DNA from: Pseudeuparius sepicola
Lineage: Eukaryota > Arthropoda > Insecta > Coleoptera > Anthribidae
Reading direction: 5' to 3'
Length of the DNA: 64,000 bases
Assembly: GCA_963920635.1 (NCBI GenBank)
Contig: OY987306.1
Coordinates: 11,488,001-11,552,000, forward strand
Shown here: positions 12,910 through 25,169 of the stretch, piece by piece
How the letters are laid out: every line of letters starts with the position of its first letter
How positions within the stretch are numbered: position 1 is the first letter of the stretch
The notes under the pieces: model-generated
The model's input: only the letters and a program-made list of their open reading frames with translations
Databases searched by the model: none
Told to the model about the DNA's origin: nothing
Position numbers and translations under genes: made by a program

Positions 12910-14340
12910 AAAAATTTCTATGTGGCGCAAACTGATCCATTTAAATTTTAATTAGGTTTTTCGCCACCACACTGATTAAAAGACAACTTTTTCAAGTTGC
13001 CCGGAAAATTCATAAATTCTTAACAGTAAATGAAAGAAACTTTGAATGTTTAGTTCAAAAAATAATTTCAAAATTTCAACAAATTTGTTTCTGAGCTTTC
13101 GGAGAATAAATCTTCCTCCTTTCTCAAAGATAATGTCACATCAATGTGAAATGACAGATTAATAAAAAATGTTTAAGTTAAATTGTCACGACAAGAGAAA
13201 CAATTGCCTATCCTAGATATTTTACCTTGCGTTTTATCTAATTATCTATACCAGGGACTCTTTAAAGTAGGAGGAACCAGGAATATACTTTCCAAAGTGA
13301 GGCCTATTCTTTCCACAATCTAATGGTAACAGTGATGCCAAGTATAATATATGAATATAACAGGTACTTTATAGTTGAAATCGATTTCCAGCAATTATTT
13401 CCACGAATTTAAGTAGTAAGTATGGTAAGTCAGTACCGATTTTACCCCCACTTAACTTTCCACAGGTAAGACCCGATGTAGTTGTAGAATATTGGTTACA
13501 ACAATTTCCAGTGCCGTGTTTATATCCAGAAAAGTATGTACGCGTTTAATCAGGCCGTAAAATAAACTTTAAAGACTTATTTAAAATTTGTCGTGCTATT
13601 GCACCTTGTTACCAGGTTCCTCAATCCATTTTTAATATGTATACTTGAACTTTATTCCTTTGTTGAATGCACTTTCACAGTTTTCGGAATGGACTAACAA
13701 GATTAGGTCTTATAGTTCTAATCGTGTAGTTCATTAGTCGGTGTTCATTAGTCCTTTCTCAAGGGTATCTTTTGTTTTGAACTACCTATATGTAATGGGA
13801 ATTGTAGGAATCCTAAAGATGATACAGGAAAAATCTGGTTGGAATTATCGGAATTTTAGGAGGTTTCTTTATCAAAGAGGGCTCCTATTATTTTCATGCC
13901 AGTGATTTTTTTAATAAACCTTCAGGCCTTCAGGCCAAAACCACTTAAAAAAAAGGTGCATTAACTGACACATCTAAGTATCTGGAAATTAGAATGCATA
14001 CATCGCTGAGTCCACAAGAAAAAGGTAAATCTGTTCAAAGATATATCAAGATTTCTTGTTGTTAGAACTATAATAAGGATACTTAACTTTCTAAGATTTT
14101 TAGATATAACTCAATTCATCAGTTCATATAATGAGATAAAGTAAATTTTGCTCTGTAATTTAAGGCAATTCAAATTTGAAAGTTGATGTGAATTATAATG
14201 GGAAATATGTATGTTTGCCCCCTTTAGAATCTATGGCATTGACATGTCACATAAAATCTGATGGCAGTTGGACACTGACATAATATAACACAACCTTGTA
14301 CAAGCCCCCTTGTGATCTAGGTACTTCATTTTTCCTATGC
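12910..14340. other. Stretch without recognised gene
   Basis: No open frame above noise and no repeat recognised. Confidence 0.35.
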
Positions 14341-14344
14341 GATA

Positions 14345-14620
14345 GACTGTGATATTAGACCGTCAGATTCAGGTGCCCCATTTTCGCATACACGCCTCGA
14401 AGAGGGTTGAAAAGTACATCGATGTTAAGAAGAATGAAGGGAAATTTACGAGTGGCCAATGCAGTGATAACATAGAAAATTCGATTTTCCTATTTAATAT
14501 GTTAATTATGTATATGTTCTTTTATGTTTTTCGGGTTAGTGACGAAGTACATTTTCATAGTTTCGATGGGCTTGTGTGGAAAGATCGGTCAAAATCTCGT
14601 TTTTTTTTCTTACAAGATTA
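14345..14620 (-). repeat. Interspersed repeat B, copy 2
   Basis: Inverted relative to the copy at 10770-11070. It contains the complements of the same landmarks (CGCCTCGAAGAGG, TTTCGATGGGCTTGTGTGG). Confidence 0.7.
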
Positions 14621-14660
14621 CGCCCTTATTTGAACCCTTTAGCGACCTGCAACACTCAAG

Positions 14661-14828
14661 CTTTGACTTACGTATTAATAAGACTTCTCACGGCTATAGC
14701 TTCATATTCTGAAAAGTAGATGGCGCCTATGGTCAACAATGTATTTTGTCTCCGGGAAGTGCATGGTGAGCCAGAGAACTGTCAAAGGTGACAGCCGTGA
14801 GCAGTCTTTATTAATACGTCAGTCAACG
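14661..14828. mobile_element. MITE family A, copy 2 (7-bp target duplication)
   Basis: A 168-bp element beginning CTTTGACTTACG and ending CAGTCAACG, flanked by the exact 7-bp repeat ACTCAAG (14654-14660 and 14829-14835). The body aligns with the copy at 11426 (CACGGCTATAGCTT, GTGCATGGTGAGCCA, GACAGCCGTGAGCAG). Confidence 0.85.
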
Positions 14829-14835
14829 ACTCAAG

Positions 14836-16080
14836 CCTTTGGTCACAACCTTCTCAAGCTTACAAGCCCTGTGCAAACATGTGGCAACGCCGCAGCGGGA
14901 CGGTTCAACAACGAGTCTATGCATTATAGAGCAGTCTGCACTTTGGCTTAGTTTATCTTTTCTAATAAATGTTCAACCCTATTTTTAACTATAATTGGAT
15001 ACATTTGTGAACATTTGTTTCGATAAGGGTACCTAAGTAAGTAGGCACATTTGTTTAACAGACAATAAAAGCAGTAACAAGTAACAAAAGATACACAGAA
15101 GTATAAGTATTTATACCTAAGTACAATCCCTGGTGTGGATAGGTACATTTTCGACAAATAATATGGTAAATTTTGGCAAATAGAGGGAACTACATTTTGC
15201 TGTAAGTTTAATTTTTGTGAGAATTTTTCGCTAAGTGCGCCATCGGGCAAATAAGGATTACCTATCTTCCCTTTTGGTTAAATTTTCATAAAAATACAAA
15301 CAACAAGCGAACAGGTAACAGCATGTTGTGAAGGAGAGTAATCCCTTCTGATTGAAGTGGCAGTTCGGGTGAATTTCATAATACATTCAACTAAATTAAC
15401 TTTTGACTTTAACAACATTATGTAAAGAAACTTTTGCAACAATACTAAACAGTGGATTGTTAGAAAGCCCCTTTAATTTTAAAGGGTATTTTACTTTGTC
15501 TATGCAATTGGTCTTTAATAACTTTATTCTTAAATTTTCGTCCTTTGGAAAGCCCAAAATGAATACAAGTTGACCGCTTGCCGTCAAGCAAAGAAAACCT
15601 AGCTATACTTCAAGTCATTATCACGATTTGACTTACAGCCAGGTATATAACTAAGTTCTAGCTTGCCTCGACGGTTCTAGGCATCTTGAGGCTTGAAACT
15701 ATAAAGGAACGATTCTTCACTTCGAACTTTTATATTAGAGAAATGTTTCATTTTTCACAATCAAAACAAATTTATAAAAAGCTGTCGCCGGCACTTCGGA
15801 CTGTCTTTTTCCACCCAGAGACACACTGTCTCGTCGTAGCAATCTGGCGACGATACCACTACCCGCACTACACAAATTAATTCCGGCAAATTTCTTGTAA
15901 AATCAACTGACAGGGAGTGACAGGCCACGCCGCGCAGACCCGCAAGCCATGTTGCCAGCTTTCTCAACTTCAGGGCTTTCCTAGAGTGGCCTGTGCTTTG
16001 GTTTTCCAAAGCCAGGTTCTTTTAATTAATCATTTAGCGAACACAGCTTGTGTGGCAATATGGGCAACAGACACCTTTTA
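14836..16080. other. Stretch without recognised gene
   Basis: Several open frames of 63-100 codons on both strands, none recognised. Confidence 0.35.
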
Positions 16081-16084
16081 TTTC

Positions 16085-16250
16085 TGTTAAGGAAAATCGA
16101 ATTTTCATATGTTATCCCCAGGGGCCACTCGTAAATTTCCCTTCATTATACTCAACATCGATGTACTTTTCAACGCTCTTCGAGGCATGTATACGAAAAT
16201 GAGGCACCTAAATCTGTCACTATCTGACGGTCTATATGCTAGGTCCCTTT
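16085..16250 (+). repeat. Interspersed repeat B, copy 3 (partial)
   Basis: Carries CTCTTCGAGGCATGTATACG, AATGAGGCACCTAAATC and CACTATCTGACGGTCTATAT as in the copies at 10770 and 14345. Confidence 0.65.
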
Positions 16251-16339
16251 GATTTACACTAACTTCTCTTTGAATAACTGGCAATAATATTTTACTGAAT
16301 TCCACTGAACATTCAGCAACAAAGTTGTCCATATTTCCT

Positions 16340-17990
16340 AGAATAAATGCTGATTCTTTAATGTTTCATCTATTTCCTACTTCTTCTTTGAGAATTGGTT
16401 TGGACCTATCCCACAAAATCCTATGATTGTTATTAAAAGACAATAAGGATGTAAGATTAGCGAGCGAAAATGTAATAATTACAAGAAACGGTGATAATGG
16501 GCAAACACTCAAAGTTAACAAAAAGAAAAAACTAGTAACCGCATACACGTGTTTCATGCTATTTGGCAATCATCAGTACGGTGTAACATTAACCAAATCA
16601 AAAGATAGGCATGATTTGGGAAGCAACAAATGAAGTCCAGGTAGGAGCCAACAGCAAATTTGCAGCTTCAGTCAGCACATCCCCTATTTTGGGGCTTGTA
16701 CTAACATTGCCACGGAGGCTGCTAAAGCGACCTGCGTGGAAATCTTCATAACCCAAGATACAATGACAATAAGGATGTAAGATTAGCGAGTGTAAATGTA
16801 ATGATTACAAGAAAAGGTGATAATGGGCAAACATTCAAAGTTAACAGCACATTTACAGCTTCAGTCAGCACATCCCCTATTTTGGGTTATGAAGATTTCC
16901 ACGCAGGTCGCTTTAGCAGCCTCCGTGGCAATGTTAGTACAAGCCCCAAAATAGGGAATGTGCTGACTAAAGCTGCAAATTTGCTGTTGGCTCCTACCTG
17001 GACTTCATTTGTTGCTTCCCAAATCATGCCTATCTTTTGATTTGGTTAATGTTACACCGTACTGATGATTGTCAAATAGCATGAAACACGTGTATGCGGT
17101 TACTAGTTTTTTCTTTTTGTTAACTTTGAGTGTTTGCCCATTATCACCTTTTCTTGTTATTAAAAGAGTTTCACATATTTTTGACTTCGAAATTTTATTT
17201 TGCCTGATATAATTTTTATGTTCTTTTAAACTGACGTTAAATAGCCTACAAGTCTCCCAACATAGAAGTTTCCACATGCACAAGGAATTTTATAAATGCA
17301 ATTTTTTGAACTTTGTACCTCATTAAATAGTTTCGTTTAACTAGCATCGATCTTAATAAATTTTTGGTTTTAAATTCTGCTCTGACATGAAAACGGTTGC
17401 CTATATGCGTTTTAGCTTATCTGATAGTCCAGGAATGTAAGGAATAATTAAAGTTACTGGTCGGTTCACCAGATTTACCTATTTCCCTAATTCTATTAGC
17501 ATTGCTATTTTGTCGGCAATCCTGAAAAACTTGCTCAACAAATTCAATAGGATAACTATTCTTCTGAAGAACATGTTGTATAAAGAACAAATCGTTTTAG
17601 CTCTGTCATACAAACTATTAATTACTCCTTTTTTAACACTAATATGATGATTGTAGTAAAAATTGAGATATCTATTAGTAATTGGTTTTCTATAGACACC
17701 AGTTTCTATATATTATAATTTGAGTATAGAAACATCTAAGAAAGGTAATTGATTAGATATTATTTTCAACTTCTAGGGTAAACTTAATTAGAAGATTCTT
17801 GTGAGTTTATAAAATTGAATAATGAATTTAAATTAACTACTTCATGTTCCCATATAACAAATATGTCATCTACATATCTCCACCAAACATTTAGGTTGGT
17901 GCGAACATATTATCTAGTCAACTCATTTTGTTCAAAATCTTCCATGAATAAATTGCTTATGAATGGTGAATAGTCTCATATTTTTCACCA
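16340..17990 (-). pseudogene. Penelope-like element, RT and GIY-YIG remnants
   Basis: On the minus strand, from right to left, about 17960-17840 encodes VWWRYVDDIFVIWEHE, the RT active-site region of Penelope-like elements. About 17760-17560 encodes LPFLDVSI and VYRKPITNRY plus a VINSLYDRAKTIC segment. About 17290-17170 encodes CACGNFYVGRL, the start of a GIY-YIG endonuclease domain. Finally 16440-16370 encodes NNHRILWDRSKPIL, the C-terminal part of that domain. Frameshifts and stops show it is dead. The GIY-YIG part is split by the palindromic element at 16441-17153. The order RT then GIY-YIG is normal for the family. Confidence 0.85.
16441..17153. mobile_element. Palindromic foldback element inside the Penelope relic
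   Basis: Arms at about 16485-16760 and 16850-17153 are inverted copies. They share GTGATAATGGGCAAACACTC, ACCGCATACACGTGTTTCAT and AGCACATCCCCTATTTTGGG. The insertion is bounded by the direct repeat TTGTTATTAAAAGA (16427-16440 and 17154-17167), which is one continuous Penelope coding segment duplicated. A short relative is at 3521-3738. Class unknown. Confidence 0.8.
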
Positions 17991-18214
17991 CTAGATATAA
18001 TAATAGCAACCAATACCAATATATACCAATATATAATAATGGAAACCATTTTGAACATTTAATGTAAATGAACTTCTAACTAATTTTTAATAACTAATCA
18101 TATTGTTCTTATAATAAATATGACAGTATAGTAAAAATAATAAATGTTTCATAATTCATAATTTCCACATAATTTCCACGATTAAAAAAATCAAGTTGAA
18201 TGCAGTTGAATGGC

Positions 18215-18780
18215 TATAGCCACTTTAACATTCAGCCTACTCGCTTGTCAGTTTTATTATCATGGCTGACTTGATTGTCATAAATTTGGTTTTATTGTTT
18301 GGCCTACTCAGATCGAACATCAGACACCGACCATGAGACCATGTATCTAGTTTGATGGAGCTTCTCTGATAAATATCTCAGAAATGGTTGGAGATAAATA
18401 GGTCAAATTATATATCGTTGGATTCAGAATTAAAAAAGGAATCCTGTGATGGTTAAGAGAAATGTGTAAGTTGTAAAATAGATAAAACCACTTTCATTTC
18501 CGCTATAACCGGAAGTTATATTAAAAAACTGAATATTCGGGAATACTACTTAAAGGTTCTCTAATGGATGTGTAGGTAAAAAAAATATTTTTTTTATTTT
18601 GCAAAAAATGTTTTTTCGCGATAACTTTTTTACCGATCCACGTATACAAAATTAGGGCACACCCTCGAATTCCCCTTAATTTTTACTACAACCTCATTTT
18701 TTGAATGACGATTTTATGTTAACCTGTCTCCACGTAGCACACTTTTTCCGCTTGGATGGGCCACCCTGTACTAAGTCTAC
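18215..18780 (+). repeat. Interspersed repeat C, copy 1 (uninterrupted)
   Basis: It runs from about TTCAGCCTACTCGCTTGTCAG to GGATGGGCCACCCTGTA. Copies at 55905-56890 (inverted) and 57030-57595 (right end only) are interrupted by other elements, so this copy gives the empty sites. The CACCCTGTA end suggests a mariner-related non-autonomous element. Confidence 0.8.
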
Positions 18781-18784
18781 TCAA

Positions 18785-20185
18785 CCTGAGAACCTTTGAA
18801 CAATACCTAGACACAGTATCCAAGCGTAATTTTAAAGCATTGCGGCCGATTTTGTATTCAAAATAATATATCGAAAACGGAATTATTTTTCAACTAGCAT
18901 TTTGGTGAACATGTACTTATATATATAAAATATGAACACTGAAAATTGTTTACATTTTGAGAGGTATTTCCCTTCCTAGGGAGAACGTTCCTCCCTGTTG
19001 CCATAGTAGCTATAAGCTAGATACTTTGATATTCGGAGACCAACCTTTTGACATAGGCAGTGGCTGGTCAGCGATCGCGATCGCGATCGCCGACTGCGCC
19101 CCTCCGGGGCATCAACCGCCCTTTTGCGAGCATTGTTGCTTTTGTATGGCTGGCCGGGTGAAATTCTGTCAATGAAATACAAACTGCACATTTCTCTTTG
19201 TGTTTTTGTGCGCTGTGTAGTTTTCTGTAGAGAACAAAACCGCAGTCTGTTGTAAAAAATCATATTCGTGCATTTCTACCACCTGGGGTTCCTTTTCAAT
19301 TCTGGAGTTATAATTACAAAATACCTGCATATACAGTTACTATCAAAATAATAAAAAAATACTTACCTTGAAGCCCCCGAAAATATAGTCATTTGTTCGA
19401 TTTAATGGGTATACAGGATGTTTAAAAATTAGAAAAAATTAAAAACGATAATGACTATAAAGCAGCAGTAAAATTTAAATCGGAAAACTTACCTCATTTC
19501 CTGATATATGCGTCTAGGCGCACCTAGTTGAGGATCATAATGCACATTTACCTACTCCGTGGGTTTTTTGTGAAGGGAAGTTGCGACTATGTGGAATCTA
19601 TTGTATGCTACGTAATGGCGTAGTACCTACCGGGTGTTTACCTTCGAGTTGTGCCGTTTGGTTTTTACGACGTCATAAATCCAATATGGCCGCCATACAA
19701 GATATTTGTTCCTTCCATAAAGAATAACTCCAGAGGGCTCATACGCAAAATCTGCATAGAACATTTTCTATTCTGAATGAGCAGACGAACAAATTTAGTG
19801 ATTATTAATTTTTCCCTATCTTCTATCGTTTACGAATTATGATCCATTATATCCATTCTGATGTTGGACACCCTCATAAAATCTGTAATTTTTGTCCGAT
19901 CCAGGCGCCCCCCTGCGCACCGCCACGCCACTCCCCGAAATTCCCATCCTTCACCTGTCACACTCACCAGCCTCCAAAAAGGGATAATCGGCCATCGGCC
20001 AGTACCAAATACGAAAATTAGGGTGATAGCCTGACAATACTTATAGGTATTTAGGGTGCGGGCGGTGCGGTTGCGCGTCGGATTATTATAGGTACAGGGT
20101 TTCCCAACGAAAACTTGACCCGCCCAAAAATTAGAAAACCGAAAAATATGAAAATTCGCAGAGACCCGTCGATTTTGGTTTTTGG
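18785..20185. other. Stretch without recognised gene
   Basis: It contains a GC-rich patch at 19065-19125 with repeated GCGATC units. Antisense open frames at 18976-19263 and 19830-20249 are arginine-rich or otherwise featureless and are not called as genes. Confidence 0.35.
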
Positions 20186-20188
20186 GGG

Positions 20189-21268
20189 AGCTTTTTTGAC
20201 AGTCAAGCCAACCCGATATGTTCATCCCCCTAATCCCTAGCAACCCCAACTTTCAAATTTCAAACGGAACTACCCCCCTTGTGGCGCATCATTTTAAAGC
20301 CCTTTTTATTGCGAATACAGTGATTTATCCTTTTTAGAATTCAGTTGGTATTTGACAGAGTTATTGGCTAAAAACGGAAAGTTGACAATCCACTGTACGC
20401 GCCGTAGTAATTTCTACACAAATGCCCGCCACTAATAAGTTTTTATCTACTACACATGAATAAATTACCTAGTTTTTATTGACGTGTCGATCAGTTTACA
20501 AAAAAGTCACAAATGAAAAAGCTGAAGCAAAACAAAAAAGTTCATACTAATTCAAACCTAATATCTTTTTAAAAGTCTCTGTCACACAAAAAGTTCCAGT
20601 TTTTTGCTTGTAACCACGAAATCGTTAGTTTCAGCCTGCTATTGAAAGTGGAAAAGTATTTTCGAAATGGTTTATTCTATCGCGGAAAGGGTAGAAATTG
20701 TTGCAATTTGTTATCGAAATCATGATTGCGCTAAAGCTACAGCACGAATTGCAATAATTTCTAACCTTTGCGCGATACAATAAACCATTTCAAAAACATG
20801 TTTACACCTTCAATAGCAGGGTGAAACTAACGATTTCCTAGTTACAAGCAAAAAAACGGCGACTTTTTTGTGACAGTGACTTTTTGTTATTTTAAGAAGA
20901 TATAAGGTTTGAATTCGTGTGAACTTTTTTTGTTTTGTTTCAGCTTTTTCATTTGTGACTTTTTTGTAAACTGATCGACACGTCAATAAAAACTAGTATA
21001 GGTAATTTGGTCGTGTGTAGTAGATAAAAACCTATTAGTGGCGAGCATTTGTGTAAGAAATTACTAGGCGTACAGTGGATTGTCAACTTTCCATTTTTAG
21101 CCAATAATTCTGTCAAATCTCAACAGATTTCTTAAAACGACGCATCACGGTATTCGCAATTAAAAGGGCGCCACAAGTGGGATAGTTCCGTTTGAAATTT
21201 TAAAGTTGGGGTTGCTAGGGATTAGGGGGATGAACATATCGAGTTGGTTTGACTGTTAAAAAAGCTCC
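20189..21268. mobile_element. Foldback element with transposase N-terminal stub
   Basis: Arms of about 480-500 bp (20189-20690 and 20770-21268) are inverted copies, starting GAGCTTTTTTGACAGTCAAG on the left. The centre holds the start of a transposase frame (see 20667-20750). Confidence 0.8.
20667..20750 (+). pseudogene. Helix-turn-helix start of a mariner-like transposase
   Basis: An ATG frame reads MVYSIAERVEIVAICYRNHD and then AKATAR. This resembles the N-terminal helix-turn-helix of insect mariner-like transposases. After about 30 residues the frame runs into the inverted arm, so no catalytic domain exists. It sits at the centre of the palindrome, as if an autonomous copy had been truncated and then inverted on itself. 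Confidence 0.55.
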
Positions 21269-21269
21269 A

Positions 21270-23155
21270 CCAGTTCAAATGTAGCGCCCCTGTGGCCAAG
21301 GGCCGAGCCGACCTATTTTTGAAGAGCAAGTCCGCCACTGGACATAGGATAACAGGGTTTCTATTTCTATTGCTGATTTTTATAATAATAATTCTCACCC
21401 TCACAATACTCCAAAATAGGAGTACCCCACATAGTGACAAGCACTTTTCATTCGATTTAATTTGTATCTTATTTCCACAAGATGTCGCAGAGAAAATCAT
21501 TACAATTACACTTGAGGGGCATCAAACAATCCGCGGGAGGGTATAATATCTACACTTTCGTCTCTGGTAACACAAATAGCTATTACCTACCTCACAAGCC
21601 AATATCTGGAACATTTACGTCTATGCTGTAAAAAGAGTTAGTGACATCATGTACTGTTGTAGCAATTCATTATTTGAGATGACGGAAAGCACAAAAATAA
21701 GTACATCATAAAAATGAATTTCATTATAACTTATTTAATTTAAAATGACTCTACGACTGGCACAACATCACAACAAACATTACGATACTAATTAGGGCAT
21801 AATAGAAAGAAAGTGCAAGTAAAATATAGCAAGACTTAGCTGCCGTTGGGTCTTCCAAACCACGATATCCTCCAGTCATCTTCGATGACACTTCAGAATG
21901 GTCAGATGGCAACATACGACGTTCTCAAAAAGATAAATTCATGTGGGTCTCAGCAATCGTTGACCACACTTGAGATTCCAAAAGAAAATACATGAACTGG
22001 CTCTAGGTGTTGGCGTCCAAGCTCCAAAGATAACACAGGTCCCAAGCAAACACATATGTCCAACACACAAAAAAAGACTGGTCTACAAAAAACTGGCCCA
22101 TAAAAAAACCTGAAACAAAAATGTCCTGTCAAACACTTCACAAGGTGATCCAAGAAAACTTACCTCTGGCTGAGGGTTTTCCTTCCAAAAAAATAACCAA
22201 TCAACCCCTTCGTGGTTGAATCCAATTAACCTTTGCGGTTACTATGCAACATCTCCAAGATGACCCAATAAAATGACCCTGATATTGTGGTGGACGCTCA
22301 AAAATCTGGTTCTATTTCATATGAGGGTGATTCAGTCAGATGGTAAAATAAAACTGCACAGTAACAAGTTGTGGGTGGCTATCTATATCCCAGAAACTGG
22401 CGGAACCCCGAAGAACCAAAACTGCAACAATTACCAGTATTCCCAATGTCTTCAATGTGGGTGTTCCTTTAGTGGATCTCGCGATTCAAATCCCTCCTTG
22501 TGAGGTTCACCAACAATTCCAAATGGCGAATTACTAAAAACCACTTCCACTTGCAAACCACCAACGAACGACCTTTTCAATTCAACTGCCGACGACCGAA
22601 TCAATTGGAGTCCAACGCCCACGCGGTCTCTCCCCTCTTACGTCGCCGGAAACGGAAATAGTTGATATCACAAATCATCAAAAACTGCGTCAACAATGTA
22701 GATTTTCAAAATAGTGTCAATTCTGCCAGAATGTCAAAACAACGCCAACAGGGTGAAACGGCTATCCTAACCCCAACCTGTCAACCAGACCAAAACAAAA
22801 CAATACGAGAAATAACTTCGAACAACATTCAGACCAGGACCTCCGGAAAACGAACAAAGAACGACCAGCGACGGCTAAAAGTGAAAACATGAATGCTCCC
22901 AAGCGGCAGCGATCAATCTCGCGTCACCTGTGAGCGCTTCCTAGGCGAGTACCAAACAAAACAGGGATACAACAACGCGAATGTCGAGCAAAGTGGGCAA
23001 ATTATTCCCTGTCCTTTCAACAATTTAAAATCGCCCTTGTGACACCGTCACACCTACACCCTCTCTCTTTCTAGTAGCTGTAGAAGACTCCGAAGTCTCC
23101 TACATCTCACCGCTACTAATATCAATTGGAATAAATAACACCTAGCAAATAGAAC
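21270..23155. other. Stretch without recognised gene
   Basis: Bases 21840-23110 are richer in C and A on the plus strand than the surroundings and may be one repeat unit. I cannot place it in a family. Short frames of 67-92 codons are not recognised. Confidence 0.3.
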
Positions 23156-23161
23156 CCGTAT

Positions 23162-23230
23162 CTCCGGTAACATAGTTGGTAAAGTTCCTACGGCTACAGT
23201 AGGAGTTCCGGGTTCGAGTCCCGGCTGGAG
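23162..23230 (+). pseudogene. tRNA-like sequence (tRNA pseudogene or SINE head)
   Basis: CTCCGG at the start pairs with CTGGAG at the end. An anticodon-like stem CCTAC/GTAGG and a perfect T-arm CCGGG/CCCGG around TTCGAGT can be drawn, and the T-arm includes a B box GGTTCGAGTCC. The length is 69 nt and the loop GGCTACA has G instead of T at position 33, so a working tRNA is unlikely. ATATCAATTG and its complement flank it. Confidence 0.5.
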
Positions 23231-23446
23231 TGCATTTTTTCAATTGATATCCTTTACCTGATATGCAAAACATCCTTTATTATTAATAATTACAGGTATT
23301 AAAAAATCTTTCTTTGTTATTAAGAAATAGTTTTCTTTTGTTTTCTTCCTGGTAGTTATAGATCAATTAAATAAAATATCCTGGGTACTCTACCAAAGTG
23401 TATTTAAAACGACAAGCAAAAACTTTTTTTCTCTTTACATATCTTC

Positions 23447-23486
23447 TTGTACAACGTACGTTTCGGCGTTTAAGCCATCTTCAGAT
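23447..23486 (-). ncRNA. Penelope-type hammerhead-like motif
   Basis: On the minus strand the order is CTGAAGA, then a short stem GGC/GCC with loop TTAAAC, then GAAA, then the palindrome CGTACG. This matches the hammerhead core layout CUGANGA, stem II, GAAA. Such motifs are known from Penelope-like elements. A related motif is at 61672-61712. Activity is not shown. Confidence 0.45.
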
Positions 23487-23809
23487 ACATATTAAATTTT
23501 TGAGTCTAAAATTGTTTTAAAAAATTTATATAAACGTATAATAGTGAAAGGTAAAACATAAAATGTCAGAAAAACTACAAAAGTACTTACATTTTTGAAG
23601 CATAACAATTACATGAACATTATGTTCTAAATACGTTTTTTTTTCTTCGTCAACTTCTATATGATCACATATTCATTTAAGTCAAAACAAAATTCTCCAT
23701 AAGAATACTGTGGAGGATGTAATTTTTAGTATAAAATTTTTAAAAAGAGATGTATCAAAGGAGGCTACCTGTTAGCAAATGGTCCGAAATGTGTTCAGGT
23801 ATGCTGCGC

Positions 23810-24395
23810 GTTAATAGTTATTTATGTACCAAGGCACTGAAGTTCAACTTTTTATGACTCATGTGGAGTTTAGTTGCTGAGGCCTCTGGCCGAGGCAAAT
23901 AAAAATATATATTTTTTTGAAATCGGAAAAAAAAATGTTTTATTGGGCAAGAAAATAATAATAAGGGATCACCCGTCCACGAACCGACTACGCGCGGCGT
24001 TGCTTGACTTTACCGATCGCTCTACCTAGGACAAGTATAATGACGTACGGCACCTTCGAACAGAAAAACCAAACTGCTGCTTCTTGTTCAGCATACACAA
24101 CAAATCTATTGATACTCAAATTTACTAAAATATGTAGACTGAAGGATTGCGCTTCTATAGGAAACAATTTCGCAATGTGTACGAAAAGTTAAATGGGCCT
24201 TTATCGGCCGGGTTTTGAATATTTGGTCACTTTTGACGGGCGATTTCTCCGCGTCTGACGTTTGATGTTTACATCTCGCCAAGGCCTACTTATTGAAAAA
24301 ATCGTCCAATAATGGGCTACATTATTGTACGATTTCTGTGCTTTTAATGACGATTTTGGGACATTTTAATGCCGATTTCAAGAAAAATATTTTAT
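23810..24395 (-). mobile_element. 5S-rRNA-related SINE, copy 1
   Basis: About 590 bp shared with 51240-51838. On the minus strand 24029-23966 reads GATCGGTAAAGTCAAGCAAC, then GCCGCGCGTAGTCGG, then GGACGGGTGATCCC. This follows the internal promoter region of 5S rRNA (A box AAGTTAAGCAAC, C box GGATGGGTGACC). The rest of the element is not rRNA-like. Confidence 0.6.
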
Positions 24396-24399
24396 ACAA

Positions 24400-25160
24400 A
24401 TATTCTCTAGACTTTGCTGATACGTAGTGGGTTATGTACCCAATTTTTTTTTCTAGCAATTTTTTATTGATGTCTGCCACGTCAAGTGTTTTTGTTAAAA
24501 ATGTATAATTTTGGAGAAGAAAACTAAATTTGATTTATTCTTTCGAAGGTAAAGCTATGGTATTAAACCGCCCATCAAATAAACAGAAATTATTATATTT
24601 CTTATCTCAATTCACCCCGCGCTGTCCTGGTTCCCAAACACTTGTCCCGATTTATCCCCAAATGAAAAAATCTGTAAAATTAAAGCAACGTGTTTTCCGA
24701 AAACTAATTTAGAATGTCAATTACAAGCACTACAGCTCTGCCGTTTTGTATATTAAATACTATACATAAATACTGAGCCGAATATCCAGTAGAAATTTTA
24801 GGATCACGAATATTTCTGAAACCTAACTCAACTTGAACTTAAAAAAAATTACTTACGGAGTTTATTCTCCACGATGGTAACCCAACCAACCAACCCCCAC
24901 TACCAGCTGTAAAGCTTTTACGATTCCATAGACGAAAATAAAAATTCAATATTGCGTCACTATCGACTATCGGGTCAACGAACGTCTCGCGCGATTCACC
25001 CCGATTAGCCCCGTTTTCCTAAATTACAAAAATTAAGATTTGCAGCATGCTGAATGCTGACATTACAATTTAATAAATATTTCCTTATTAAACCTGCTTG
25101 TATGAAAATCTGCAAACACAAAATTGTAATCAAAGAATTTTCCGAACAATATCAGTATGT
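24400..25160. other. Stretch without recognised gene
   Basis: Frames of about 60 codons only; nothing recognised. Confidence 0.35.
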
Positions 25161-25169
25161 CCTTGGATT

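Noticed and set aside
19830..20249. 139-codon minus-strand frame
   Set aside because: No domain; it partly overlaps a foldback arm and has low-complexity composition.
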